The notes under the pieces were generated by a model. It searched no databases. It had not been told where the DNA came from and saw only the letters and a list, made by a program, of their open reading frames with translations. A DNA stretch of 64,000 nt from Hydrangea macrophylla. Taxonomy: Eukaryota > Streptophyta > Magnoliopsida > Cornales > Hydrangeaceae. Below are positions 23,101-33,522 of the stretch, in pieces (position 1 is the first letter of the stretch; the number at the start of each line of letters is the position of its first letter). A program made the position numbers and the translations under genes. The stretch covers positions 30,305,637 to 30,369,636 of the forward strand of contig CM066994.1 of assembly GCA_033977485.1 (NCBI GenBank). The letters are read 5' to 3'.

Positions 23101-25676
23101 TCTTAACCAATGTGAGGAATTCTTAACAATTTATTCATCATTCCCTATATTTGTTAATTATACCCCACAGTTAGTTAAGAATCCTCCATATCCCATAGTT
23201 TGTGGGGGACTCAAGACAACTGTGGGGGATTCTTGACAATTATGGGGAATTCTCCTACAATAGTTGTCATCTCCCAAATTGCATATTTGTTAATTATTTC
23301 CCATATTTGCTTAAAATTCCCCACAGTTTGTTTAGAATCCCCACCAATTTATAAAAATCCCCCACTGTTTGTTAAGGATCCCCCACAGAATACCCCAATG
23401 GAATATGGGGGATTCTTAACCAATATTAGGGATTCTTAACAATTTTTTCATCATTCTTCATGTTTGTTAATTATACCCCATAGTTTGTTAAGAATCCCCC
23501 ATATTCAACAGTTTGTGGGGGACTCTAGACAAACTGTGGGGGATTCTTTACAATGGTGGGGGATTCCCCTACAATAGTTGTCATCTCCCATGTTGCATAT
23601 TTGTTCGTTATTCCCCATATTTGCTAAAACCCCCCACAGTTTGTTAAGAATCCCCCACTTTTGTTGAAGATTCCCCCATATACAACAGTTTGTGGGGGAC
23701 TCTAGACAAACTGTGGGGAATTATTTACAATTGTTGGGAATTCCCCTATAATAGTTGTCATCTCCTATGTTGCATATTTATTCAGTGTTCCCCATATATG
23801 CTAAAACAACCCACAGTTTGTTAAGAATCCTCCACAAATTTTTAAGAATCCCCCACTTTTGTTAAGGACCCCCCACAAAATACCCCAATGGAATATGGGG
23901 GATTCTTAACCAATGTGAGGGATTCTTACCAATATGTTCATCATTCCCCATATTTGTTAATTATACCCCACAGTTAGTTAAGAATCCTCCATATCCCATA
24001 GTTTGTGGGGGACTCAAGACAACTGTAGGGGATTCTTGACAATTGTGGAGAATTTTCCTACATAGTTGTCATCTCTAATGTTGCCTATTTGTTCTTTATT
24101 CCCCACAATAGTTGTCATCTCCCATGTTGCATATTTGTTCATTATTCCCCATATTTGCTTAAAATCCCTCACAGTTTTTTTAGAATCCCCCATAAATTTA
24201 TAAAAATCCCCCACTGTTTGTTAAGGATCCCCCAGAGAATATCCCAATGGAATATGGGGGATTCTTAACTAATGTGAGGGATTTTTAGCGATTTGTTCAT
24301 GATTCTCCATGTTTGTTAATTATACCCCACAATTTGTTAAGAATCCCCCATATACAACAGTTTTGGGGGACTCTAGACAAACTGTGGGGGATTCTTTACA
24401 ATTGTGGGGGATTCCCCTGCAATAGTTGTCATCTCTCATGTTGCATATTTGTTCATTATTCCCCATATTTGCTAAAACCCTCCACAGTTTGTTAAGAATC
24501 CCCCACAAAATACCCCAATGGAAAATGGGGGAGTCTTAACCACTGTGAGGGATTCTTAACAATTTGTTCATCATTCCCTATATTTGTTAATTATACCCAA
24601 CAGTTGGTTGAGAATCCTCATATCCCACAGTTTGTGGGGAACTGTAGACAAAATGTGGGGGATTCTTGACAATTGTGGGGAATTCCCCTACAGTAGTTGT
24701 TATCTCCCATGTTGCATATTTGTTCATTATTCTCCATATTTGCTTAAAATCCCTCACAGTTTGTTTAGAATCCCCCACAAATTTATTAGAATCTCCCACT
24801 GTTTATTAAGGATCCCCCACAGAATACCCCAATGGAATATGGGGGATTCTTAACAATTTGTTCATTATTCTCCATATTTATTAATTATACCCACAGTTTG
24901 TTAAGAATCCCCCATATCCCACAGTTTGTGGGGAACTGTAGACATACTGTGGGGGATTCTTTAGTTCTTTATGAATTGTGGAGGATTCTTAACAAACTGT
25001 GGGTAACTCTTAACCAATGTGGGCGAATCAAAACAAACTGTGGGGAATTCTTAATCAATCTGGGGGATTTGTAACAATTTGTGGAGGATTCTAATGGAAT
25101 ATGGGGGATTCTTAACCAATGTGAGGGATTCTTATTAATTTGTTCATCATTCTCCATGTTTGTTAATTACACCCCACAGTTTGTTAAGAATCCCCCATAT
25201 ACAACAGTTTGTGGGGGACTCTAGACAAACTGTGAGGGATTCTTTACAATTTTGGGGGATTCCCTTACAACAGTTGTCATCTCCCATGTTGCATATTTGT
25301 TCACTATTCCTAATATGTGCTAAAAATCCCCCACAGTTTGTTAAGAATCCCCCACTGTTTGCTAAGGATCCCCCACTGTTTGCTAACCAATGTGGAGGGA
25401 TTTATAACAATTTTTGGAGGATTCTAATGGAATATGGGGGATTCTGAACAATTTGTTCATCATTCCCCATATTTGTTAAGAATCCCTCATATCCCGCAGT
25501 TTGTGGGGGAGTATAGACAAACTGTGGGGGATTCTTTACAATTGTGGGGAATTCCCCTACAATAGTTGTCATCTCCCATGTTGCATTCATTATTTCCCAT
25601 ATTTGCTAAAAATCCCCCCACAATTTGTTTATAATCTCCCACAAATTTTTAAGAATCTCCCACTGTTTGTTAAGGA
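20145..25676. repeat. Satellite array, segment 3
   Basis: The longest uninterrupted stretch of the C-rich array. Markers at 20366, 20681, 20857, 21302, 21616, 21793, 22245, 22658, 22835, 23263, 23577, 23754, 24065, 24111 and 24425 mostly keep the 176/315/448 spacing, with some shortened units (413, 428, 46). The rightmost 1.2 kb is more rearranged. The array stops at about 25676, where the TCCAA-type array begins. All short open frames here are repeat translations. Confidence 0.9.
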
Positions 25677-25857
25677 TGTTCACATTATTTGTCTTAATAT
25701 CCAAACTTGTTTTCTTACTGTCCAACGTAGGCGCAGAATTTGACATTCATGGAACAACGTTGGACACGTAAAAAAACAAGTTTGGATATTTAAACATTAT
25801 AAGGGAATAATTGGATATTTTTTGAATGTCCAGATTGGTTCGATCAGTTCCTAAATA
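25677..25857. repeat. TCCAA-word array, segment 1
   Basis: AT-rich phrases with 'gtccaa' or 'tatccaa' every 20-30 bases, switching to the reverse-complement 'ttggac' form in the middle. The sequence resembles 36570-36800 and resumes after the Ty3 element at 36088. Confidence 0.8.
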
Positions 25858-25862
25858 ATGGT
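25858..25862. repeat. Target site duplication ATGGT (left copy)
   Basis: ATGGT precedes the family A element and is repeated at 36083-36087. Confidence 0.92.
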
Positions 25863-28422
25863 TGTAATAACCCCCATTTTCTTGCATTGCCATATTTAAA
25901 ATTAAATATACATTGTCTGCCTTTATTTAAATTCTTATGTGAAAAATTTATTTCTTGACTAATCTCATTATTGAAATTACTTTTGGGGTCAAAATGCAAT
26001 TTTCCTAAAAACTGGCAATACCTGTGTTAAATTTCAAATCTGTATTTCAAACGGTGGAATTATTTCTTTTAAACTCCAACTGTATTTTTATAAAATCAGA
26101 AAACTCTTTCTAACATTAAAATGAATTTTCTGTATTTTTGTGATAAACACCGTTTCACGAAAATACTAGTTTAGGTTTAAAACTGTCCGCGCAGTGTTAA
26201 ACTTCCAAAGAATTTTGGGAGTAACTGATTGGACGAATTTTTTTATACCCAATTATTATTGCTAAAGTTTTCCCTTAGGCCTTGTTTGGCAAATGCTTGT
26301 AGTATGTGTGTTGTCCTAATGCCATAAGCTTGATTCCCAAACACACCTTGACCCACACCAACTCCACCTACCCTTTCAATTATCAATGGAGCATTATGAA
26401 TTGCAAGTGTATATTTACACATCATTGTTGCACTTTCTTTGTAATTAGTGGAGATTAATGGAGAATGAGTGGGATGTTTGGCAAATGTTTTCTAAGTGGG
26501 AGTTTGAGTATTTATACACCCAACCACACTACACATTCTACACTCCTAACATAGAGAGCTTGAGAGAGTCACATAGAGAGATAATAATTTCAGAATTTGA
26601 AGAGCTCAATCCTCCATAGCCAAGCTTGAAATTGGAGATTCTTAATTCTTGTATTTCTTTCTCAACAACTTCTTCAATCTACATCACGGTGAGTATTACT
26701 AACTCACTCCAAATGTAACTCATTCCTTATTTACTGATTTAGGTAGTTAATTTTAACAGTAGCAGAATTTTGTTTTCAGATTTTTGTTAGGAAAACGAAT
26801 GAAATTTAAGGTTCTGCCCGCGGTGTCCCAAGTAAAACTCGATTCTGCACACTTTTCGTCTAATGCAATTTTCTCAGATTTTGCACCGTTTGGGCAGAAA
26901 ATGAGGATTACAGTAGCAGAAAAAGTATATTAGAAATTCAATCTAATATTTTCTCTTTTAATTTTAACAGTAGCAGAATTTTGTTTTCAGATTTTTGTTA
27001 GGAAAACGAATGAAATTTAAGGTTCTGCCCGCGTTGTCCCAAGCAAAACTCGATTCTGCACACTTTTCGTCTAATGCAATTTTCTCAGATTCTGCACCGT
27101 TTGGACAGAAAACGAGGATTTTAGTAACAGTTTTTAGAATGCTATTAGTTATGTTTAAAATGATTAAGGCAATGAATTACGAATTTTCAATCCCCGTACG
27201 CGTATTATTTCTTTAATTCTGTGAATTCCTTTATGTTTAAAGTTTGATGACATTCATGTGGAGTCAGTTGTACATGCATGGTGAGTGTTGGTAGTGTGTA
27301 AAAGAGTAATGATAGTGTGGAAAAGAGTAATGATTGTGTGGAAAGAGTATGAGTTTGAGTTGTGGTTGTGGTTGTGGTTGTGGTTGTAATTGTGGCTGTG
27401 GTTATGGTTGTGGTTGTGGATGTGATTGTGGTTGGAGTTGAAAAAGAGGATGAGGGTGTCTTTGAAATACGAAGGTGGCAAAAATGGACACTCCCTGACG
27501 CCCATGGAAGCGTTAAAGTGTGTGAAGCCGAACTTGGACACTCACTGGCACCCATGGAAGTGCTAAAGTGTGGCCTATAGACACTCCCTGAATGACTCGA
27601 GTCTGGATACCTGTGTGGGGGTTGCCCCGGTATTTGCATGGCGGTTAGGGTATTCAAAGTGTGAGGCATTGGACACTCCCTGGTACCCCGGACCAAAGTG
27701 TGAGGCAAACTGGACACTCCCTGGCGCCCCGTTGCTAAAGTGTGGCTATCTTAGTATTTCAAAGATACCAGGAGTAGGATAGAGGGTTGTTGGGTTTTGT
27801 CGAGAGAAAAGAGTCGGTTAGATGAGATGGTGCATTGTCCTCATACATGGTTACATATGTGTGAAATTATCTTTTAAATAATGTTGTGGTTGTTTTTCTA
27901 TCAAGCTCTTTATCTTTAAATATAAACTTGTGGTATTTAAATGGTAATGGGAAAAAGGTAAATGAGTATGTTTTTACATTCAAAGCTATGTTTTTAATAC
28001 TCACCAGCTTCTTGAAGCTGACGGCGTTGATGCGTCCTGGACATTCGTGTCCAGGCTTTGCAGGTAATAATCAGGATGAACCGTATGATTATGCTAATTG
28101 AGATCAGTTGCTGAGAAGAGATGTTACTTTTATATGCTTTAAGTTTATGTGCTCTAAGTTATGATTAGTTTTGTAATAAGGATGACTGTAATAGACTTTA
28201 AGTTATTGTCTTATTTCAAGGCGGTCTGTGCCTTAGTTAACCCCGTACCATAAGATGTAATAAGTTAGAAAAAATTTATAAGCCCTGATTGCTCTACTCT
28301 GATTAATGGTTTTATGTTGTTCGACGTTTTGGGACGGAATCGATCCTTCAAACTGTCGCGACCTACGGGTCCATAAAGGAAATTAAACGCTTTCCATATT
28401 TATGCTACGTCGGGGCGTGACA
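25863..28422 (+). repeat. Family A 5' LTR
   Basis: 2560 bp, TGTAATAACCC...CGGGGCGTGACA. It contains two copies of a module also present in family C (about 26748-26935 and 26955-27130), a (TGGTTG)n tract at about 27356-27445, and a degenerate repeat of 'tggacactccctg' units at about 27483-27750. Differences from the 3' LTR are near 26498, 26823, 26897, 27122 and 27127. Confidence 0.93.
26509..26516. promoter_or_regulatory. TATA-like block in the family A LTR
   Basis: TATTTATA (TATAAATA on the other strand) sits in a block with 'attctacactcctaacatag' and 'agagcttgagagagtcac' that is also conserved in the family C LTR and in the LTR at 1-1725. Conservation suggests the core promoter and transcript start region. 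The best TATA match is on the antisense strand, so direction is uncertain. Confidence 0.35.
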
Positions 28423-28430
28423 GGATTTGG

Positions 28431-28442
28431 TGGTATCAGAGC
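28431..28442 (+). other. Family A primer binding site (initiator Met tRNA)
   Basis: TGGTATCAGAGC lies eight bases after the 5' LTR, matching the 3' end of plant initiator Met tRNA. About 560 bp of untranslated leader follows before the first long frame. Confidence 0.92.
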
Positions 28443-29000
28443 CAGGTTTTCTAGATTGACCAGGCTCAGTTATTCACGCCATAGATTAGTGACATAGGTT
28501 ACCCTTAAGTTTTACTAAGCTATACAACCAAGTTCTAGTGTTAGTTTAGTACGGATTACCCTTAGTTCAGAAACTAAAATTCTAAGTTGGTTTTATCATA
28601 GAAATGATTACCCGTTTGTCTTGTCACATCGACAAGAATGATAGCAATTTTCATATACCTTCAGACATATCCATTTAGGATTAGCCGAGATAACCATAAC
28701 TTATGATGCCCCTACAGACATATAGTAGCCGAGTTTCTAAGGAGTTAAAGCATACCATAGCCCTCATTAATAGCTTAGGCACTGACCAACTTCCTGAGTC
28801 AAATCTCGGAACAGTCAGTATGGCCCACAACCCAGAGTCTAGAGGATAAGAATACGACCTCTTTGCTATTAGACAGCCCTAGTTCGAATACGAGTATTAT
28901 ATGTACTTAATATATATTTTATTGTATGCTTATGTGATAATACGAGTATGTGATATAGTGATAAATACTCCTTTGAAAACTTTCGTCATAGTACTGTTGC

Positions 29001-32000
29001 ATGCATGTTTCTCATTCTACTACCTCTATCATGCATAGAATGGCTGGAAGACCAAGGAGGAACAGAAATCTGATTGAAGGAGCGCCCGAGGCTGCCGACC
29101 CCACGGGAATATTTGAAGCTTTTATCAGACGTCTCGAGAGGGTTAGTAATGCGAATGAAAACCAACGAGACCGCCAGACGGGAGATAAGCTGCTGGAGAG
29201 ATTCCGTGCGCTCAGACCCGAGCAATTTGCGGGTACCACGGATCCCTGGAAGGCGGAGCAATGGTTAAGACAGATGGATCGCATGTTCGAAGCTGTCCAA
29301 TGCAACGAGATGGACAAGAGGAGATTGGCTACTTTTCAACTGACCGACGCCGCTGCAGATTGGTGGGACTCGGTCATAGCCACTATCGGAAACACAGCTG
29401 CGATGGGGATGACGTGGACAGCGTTCAAAGGAAGATTTCTGGAGAAGTACTTCCCGGCTACGGAGAGGCACAGAAGAGAGAAGGAATTCATGGATCTGAC
29501 GCAAGGAACCAAGACGGTGCAAGAGTATACCACACAGTTTGAGAGGCTGTCACGGTTTGCCCCGCACATGGTTGATACTGAGGAGAAGAAGATCCGGAAG
29601 TATAACCAAGGGTTGGCACCGCAGATTCGTCGCCTGACTCTCGGCCACCTAGACAAATCGTTTGAAGGACTAGTCGGCCTGGCTACCGACCTGGAAGAGG
29701 ATGCTCGAGTATACCGTAAACAATTCGAATTCCGACCGCCTCAGAGGGGTAATTTTGGGAATAGACCACCAATGAATCGTACCCAAGGACAGAAGAGGAA
29801 CTTTGATGGGAGCAAGAAGGCACAAGCTATTACCCATCCGACTCAACCCCGAGTAGGAGAAGGAAGTAGTGGTGTAAAGTGCTTCAACTGTGGCAACCCT
29901 GGACATGTGGCTCGGGACTGCAGGGCACCAAGGCGTGCTACTCAGCCAGGAATAGTCTGCTTCAACTGTGGTGAACCAGGTCACATCAGCAGGTTCTGCA
30001 CTGCCCCTAAGCAAGCAACTTATGGACAACAGAGTCAGACCCGCTTGAATGCTGTTATTCCTGATGCCGCGGGATATGATGGAGCTGAATATGAAGAAGG
30101 AGATCATGGAGAAGCTCAACCTGATCAGCAAGCAGTGGAAGGTACATTGACTCTATTTAACTCCCATGTTAGAGTATTATTTGATACGGGTGCTGCTCTA
30201 TCATTCATATCTGTTAATACAATTCGGAGATTGGGTATCTTACCTCATCGCTTAGAGAAAGCTTTGAAGGCTACATCACCAATAGGAGCTGCAGTCAGTT
30301 TAGGACATGTGTGCAAGGATTGTCCCTTAAGATTAGGTGACCAAGAAATCCCTGCAAGGTTGATCGTCCTATCGATGAAGGAGTTTGACATAATCCTAGG
30401 AATGGATTGGCTGTCTCAGAATCAAGTGAAGTTGGATTGTGCGAGGAAGAGAATTACATTTTCCGACAATGAGAATCAACCCTTTGATTTTCAATGTAAC
30501 CCTTCGGGAGATATGTTCCTCACAAGATGTTTAGCCAACATCGAAGTCGTCAGTACAGAGGTGACAGCATCATCTATACCTGTAGTCAAGGACTTCGAAG
30601 AAGTATTTCAAGACATTTCTGGATTACCGCCCGAGAGAAGTATAGAGTTCTGTATTGAGCTTATACCGGGTACCGTACCGATTACCAAGGTTCCCTACAG
30701 AATGGCCCCCACAGAACTACTAGAATTGAAGGGACAAGTTCAAGAGCTCGAGAACCTAGGTTTTGTACGTCCAAGTACATCGCCTTGGGGAGCACCGGTG
30801 TTATTTGTGAAGAAGAAGGACGGGACGCTCAGGCTGTGTATCGACTACAGAGAATTGAATCGAGTGACAATCAAGAACAAGTATCCTTTGCCTCGGATCG
30901 ACGATTTATTTGATCAACTACAAGGAGCTACGATATTTTCCAAGATAGACCTAAGGTCGGGGTATCATCAGTTGAGGGTACGGAAGGAAGACATACCTAA
31001 GACTGCTTTCAGAACCCGATATGGTCATTATGAATTTCTGGTGATGCCGTTTGGATTAACGAACGCCCCGGCAGTGTTTATGGATCTGATGAACAGAGTA
31101 TTCAAGCCTTATTTAGATCAGTTTGTCATCGTCTTTATTGATGATATTTTGATCTATTCTAAGTCAAGAGAAGAACACGAGCAACATCTTCGGATTACGA
31201 TGCAGACGCTTAAGGACCACCACTTGTATGCCAAGTTCAGTAAGTGTGAGTTCTGGTTGCAAGAAGTGAAATTTTTGGGACACAAGGTGTCATCTCAAGG
31301 AATTTCTGTGGATTCGTCCAAGACCGATGCTGTATCCAACTGGGTTAGGCCAAGCAACCCTACAGAAGTTCGGAGTTTTCTTGGACTCGCAGGCTATTAC
31401 AGGAGATTTGTTGGGGGATTCTCCAAGATAGCTGCACCATTGACTGGGTTGACAAAGAAGAATTTGAAATTCGAATGGACAGAGAAGCATGAGCGAGCCT
31501 TTCTAGAGTTGAAAGAGAGACTCACTACCGCACCAGTACTAGCAATACCCAAGCCTGGTGAGAAGTTCACTATCTTTAGTGACGCATCATATCAAGGACT
31601 AGGGTGTGTACTTATGCAAGATGACAGAGTTATAGCCTATGGATCCAGGCAGCTGAAGCCGAATGAGTTGAACTATCCTATTCATGATTTGGAGTTGGCA
31701 GCAGTGGTTTTTGCACTCAAGATTTGGAGACATTATCTCTACGGTGAGAAGTTTGATTTGTTCTCCGATCACAAGAGTCTGAAGTATTTGTTCACACAGA
31801 AAGAGTTGAACATGAGGCAGCGCAGATGGATGGAGTTGATCAAAGATTACGACTTCACGTTGGAATACCACCCTGGTAAAGCTAATGTGGTCGCTGATGC
31901 TTTGAGTAGGCAGACTCGGGAGACGATCGCCTCCTTAATGGTTAGAGAGTGGCGAGCTTTGGAGACGTTGGTGGAGTTCGATGTACAGAGTGCTGAAAGA

Positions 32001-32147
32001 GGAGAAGGACAACTTTTTGGATGTCTTATCCTACAGCCTGTTCTTATCGACCGCGTTATTGAAGCTCAGAAAGAAGATGAGAAGTTTCAGACATGGTTTG
32101 TAAAAATGTCAGAAAAAGACCCGACCGAATGGAAGGTGGGGGAGTGA
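29001..32147 (+). CDS. Ty3 Gag-Pol polyprotein: gag, protease, reverse transcriptase, RNase H
   Basis: A 1048-residue frame. Several in-frame Met codons open it (29001, 29031, 29040); the one at 29040, before AGRPRRNRN, may be the real start. Residues about 55-250 are retrotransposon gag ([16 protein letters not shown]). Two CCHC knuckles follow: [14 protein letters not shown] (about 294) and [14 protein letters not shown] (about 320). The aspartic protease motif [13 protein letters not shown] is near 393, and reverse transcriptase covers about 600-760 with the catalytic FIDDILIYS at about 711. RNase H starts near [11 protein letters not shown] (about 857). The frame then ends at TGA 32145-32147, just after PTEWKVGE, where related elements continue into integrase. 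A run of five G at 32138-32142 precedes the stop, and reading with one G fewer keeps the frame open into integrase. I interpret this as a recent frameshift, or a sequence error, rather than a natural end. Confidence 0.93.
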   Translation: MHVSHSTTSIMHRMAGRPRRNRNLIEGAPEAADPTGIFEAFIRRLERVSNANENQRDRQTGDKLLERFRALRPEQFAGTTDPWKAEQWLRQMDRMFEAVQCNEMDKRRLATFQLTDAAADWWDSVIATIGNTAAMGMTWTAFKGRFLEKYFPATERHRREKEFMDLTQGTKTVQEYTTQFERLSRFAPHMVDTEEKKIRKYNQGLAPQIRRLTLGHLDKSFEGLVGLATDLEEDARVYRKQFEFRPPQRGNFGNRPPMNRTQGQKRNFDGSKKAQAITHPTQPRVGEGSSGVKCFNCGNPGHVARDCRAPRRATQPGIVCFNCGEPGHISRFCTAPKQATYGQQSQTRLNAVIPDAAGYDGAEYEEGDHGEAQPDQQAVEGTLTLFNSHVRVLFDTGAALSFISVNTIRRLGILPHRLEKALKATSPIGAAVSLGHVCKDCPLRLGDQEIPARLIVLSMKEFDIILGMDWLSQNQVKLDCARKRITFSDNENQPFDFQCNPSGDMFLTRCLANIEVVSTEVTASSIPVVKDFEEVFQDISGLPPERSIEFCIELIPGTVPITKVPYRMAPTELLELKGQVQELENLGFVRPSTSPWGAPVLFVKKKDGTLRLCIDYRELNRVTIKNKYPLPRIDDLFDQLQGATIFSKIDLRSGYHQLRVRKEDIPKTAFRTRYGHYEFLVMPFGLTNAPAVFMDLMNRVFKPYLDQFVIVFIDDILIYSKSREEHEQHLRITMQTLKDHHLYAKFSKCEFWLQEVKFLGHKVSSQGISVDSSKTDAVSNWVRPSNPTEVRSFLGLAGYYRRFVGGFSKIAAPLTGLTKKNLKFEWTEKHERAFLELKERLTTAPVLAIPKPGEKFTIFSDASYQGLGCVLMQDDRVIAYGSRQLKPNELNYPIHDLELAAVVFALKIWRHYLYGEKFDLFSDHKSLKYLFTQKELNMRQRRWMELIKDYDFTLEYHPGKANVVADALSRQTRETIASLMVREWRALETLVEFDVQSAERGEGQLFGCLILQPVLIDRVIEAQKEDEKFQTWFVKMSEKDPTEWKVGE

Positions 32148-33477
32148 CGGAGGGTATCGATGCAGAGACAGATTATGTGTACCAGATTGTGGGAATTTGA
32201 GAAAAGATATCCTGGAAGAAGCACATAAATCAAGGTATACAGTTCACCCGGGAGGAACGAAGATGTACAAAGATTTGAAGAGGAATTTCTGGTGGGAAGG
32301 CATGAAGAAGGATGTGGCCGAGTTTGTATCCAAGTGTTTGACGTGTCAGCAAGTCAAGGCCGAACATCAGAGACCGTCAGGATTGTTGCAACCGCTACCT
32401 ATTCCTGGTTGGAAGTGGGAGCATATAACGATGGATTTTGTAGTAGGATTGCCTCGATCACAGCAGAATCATGACGCTATTTGGGTAATTGTGGATCGAT
32501 TGACGAAGTCAGCTCATTTTATTGCTTACAGTATGACATACCCGGTGGAAAAGATGAGCCGGATGTACATACAACAAGTTGTGCGACTTCACGGTGCACC
32601 TGTATCGATTGTGTCAGACCGTGACGCACGTTTTACTTCTGGATTTTGGGAAAGTCTGCAAGAAGCTATGGGAACCTCGCTCAAGATGAGTACTGCTTTT
32701 CACCCTCAGACAGATGGACAAACTGAGCGTGTGAATCAGATCATGGAAGATATGCTTAGGGCTTGTGTGATCGATTTTGAAGAATCTTGGGAGACACACT
32801 TGCCGTTGGTTGAATTTGCCTATAACAATAGTTATCATACGAGTATCGGTATGGCTCCGTTCGAAGCACTGTACGGACGACCATGTCGTTCTCCATTGTG
32901 TTGGGCAGAGGTTGGGGACACAGAATTGTTGGGACCAGATTTGGTTAGAGAAACCAACGAGAAGATTTCCTTGGTCAAAGAAAGGATGAGAACCGCTCAG
33001 AGCCGGTATAAGAGTTATGCTGATCGACGCCGAAAAGATCTAGAGTTTAGTGTGGGAGATCACGTACTTCTTAAGGTTTCACCAACACGAGGAGTAGTAC
33101 GTTTTGGTCTCAAGAGAGGGAAGTTAGCTCCGCGTTTCATTGGACCGTTTGAGATTTTGGAACGTATCGGGAAAGTGGCCTATCAACTGGCGTTACCACC
33201 AAAGATGTCTGGGGTTCACAACGTGTTTCACGTGAGTATGTTGAGGAAATACATACGAGATCCCTCGCATGTGGTTAGTTATGACGACATTGAGACGAGT
33301 CATAGCGTTTCTTACAAGGAGAGACCTGCGAAGATTTTGGATCAGAGTATCAAGAAGCTGAGGAATAAGGATATTCCGTTGGTGAAGGTTCAGTGGAATC
33401 ACCACGACGAGAATGAAGCCTCGTGGGAAGTTGAAGCTGATATGAGGAAGAAGTACCCGGAGTTGTTTCATGACTAG
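32148..33477 (+). pseudogene. Ty3 integrase and chromodomain-like C terminus, frameshifted from Gag-Pol
   Basis: The integrase coding sequence starts in a new frame right after the Gag-Pol stop; [16 protein letters not shown] is readable from about 32146. The first Met in this frame is at 32197. From that Met: an HHCC zinc-binding region (His 10 and His 18, then CLTC near 47-50), then the catalytic triad in DFVVGL (Asp 80), SDRDARF (Asp 141) and TDGQTERVNQ (Glu 177), all present. The C terminus (VSMLRKYIRDPSH, then VKVQWNHHDENEASWEVE) resembles the chromodomain tail of chromoviruses, which directs integration to particular chromatin. The frame is otherwise intact to the stop at 33477. Without a start or a frameshift event this part would not be made as a Pol fusion, so I call it broken by one base. 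Confidence 0.88.
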
Positions 33478-33485
33478 TTAGTCTT

Positions 33486-33522
33486 GATTTCGGGGACGAA
33501 ATCCTGTTTAAGGGAGGAAGGG
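33486..33522 (+). other. Family A pre-PPT hairpin and polypurine tract
   Basis: The inverted repeat GATTTCG-GGGA-CGAAATC (33486-33503) lies 6 bases before AAGGGAGGAAGGG (33510-33522), which directly abuts the 3' LTR. The polypurine tract primes plus-strand DNA. The hairpin is shared with families B and C. Confidence 0.85.

Noticed and set aside
1726..25676. CRISPR-like array
   Set aside because: Plant sequence; spacers are not unique and the repeats occur in both orientations.
1726..25676. G-quadruplex-forming array
   Set aside because: G5 runs are spaced by about 15 bases and interleaved with C runs, so hairpins are more likely than quadruplexes.
28431..28446. tRNA gene suggested by TGGTATCAGAGCC
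   Set aside because: Only the tRNA 3' complement is present; it is the primer binding site. The same applies at 10251, 18522 and 54478.
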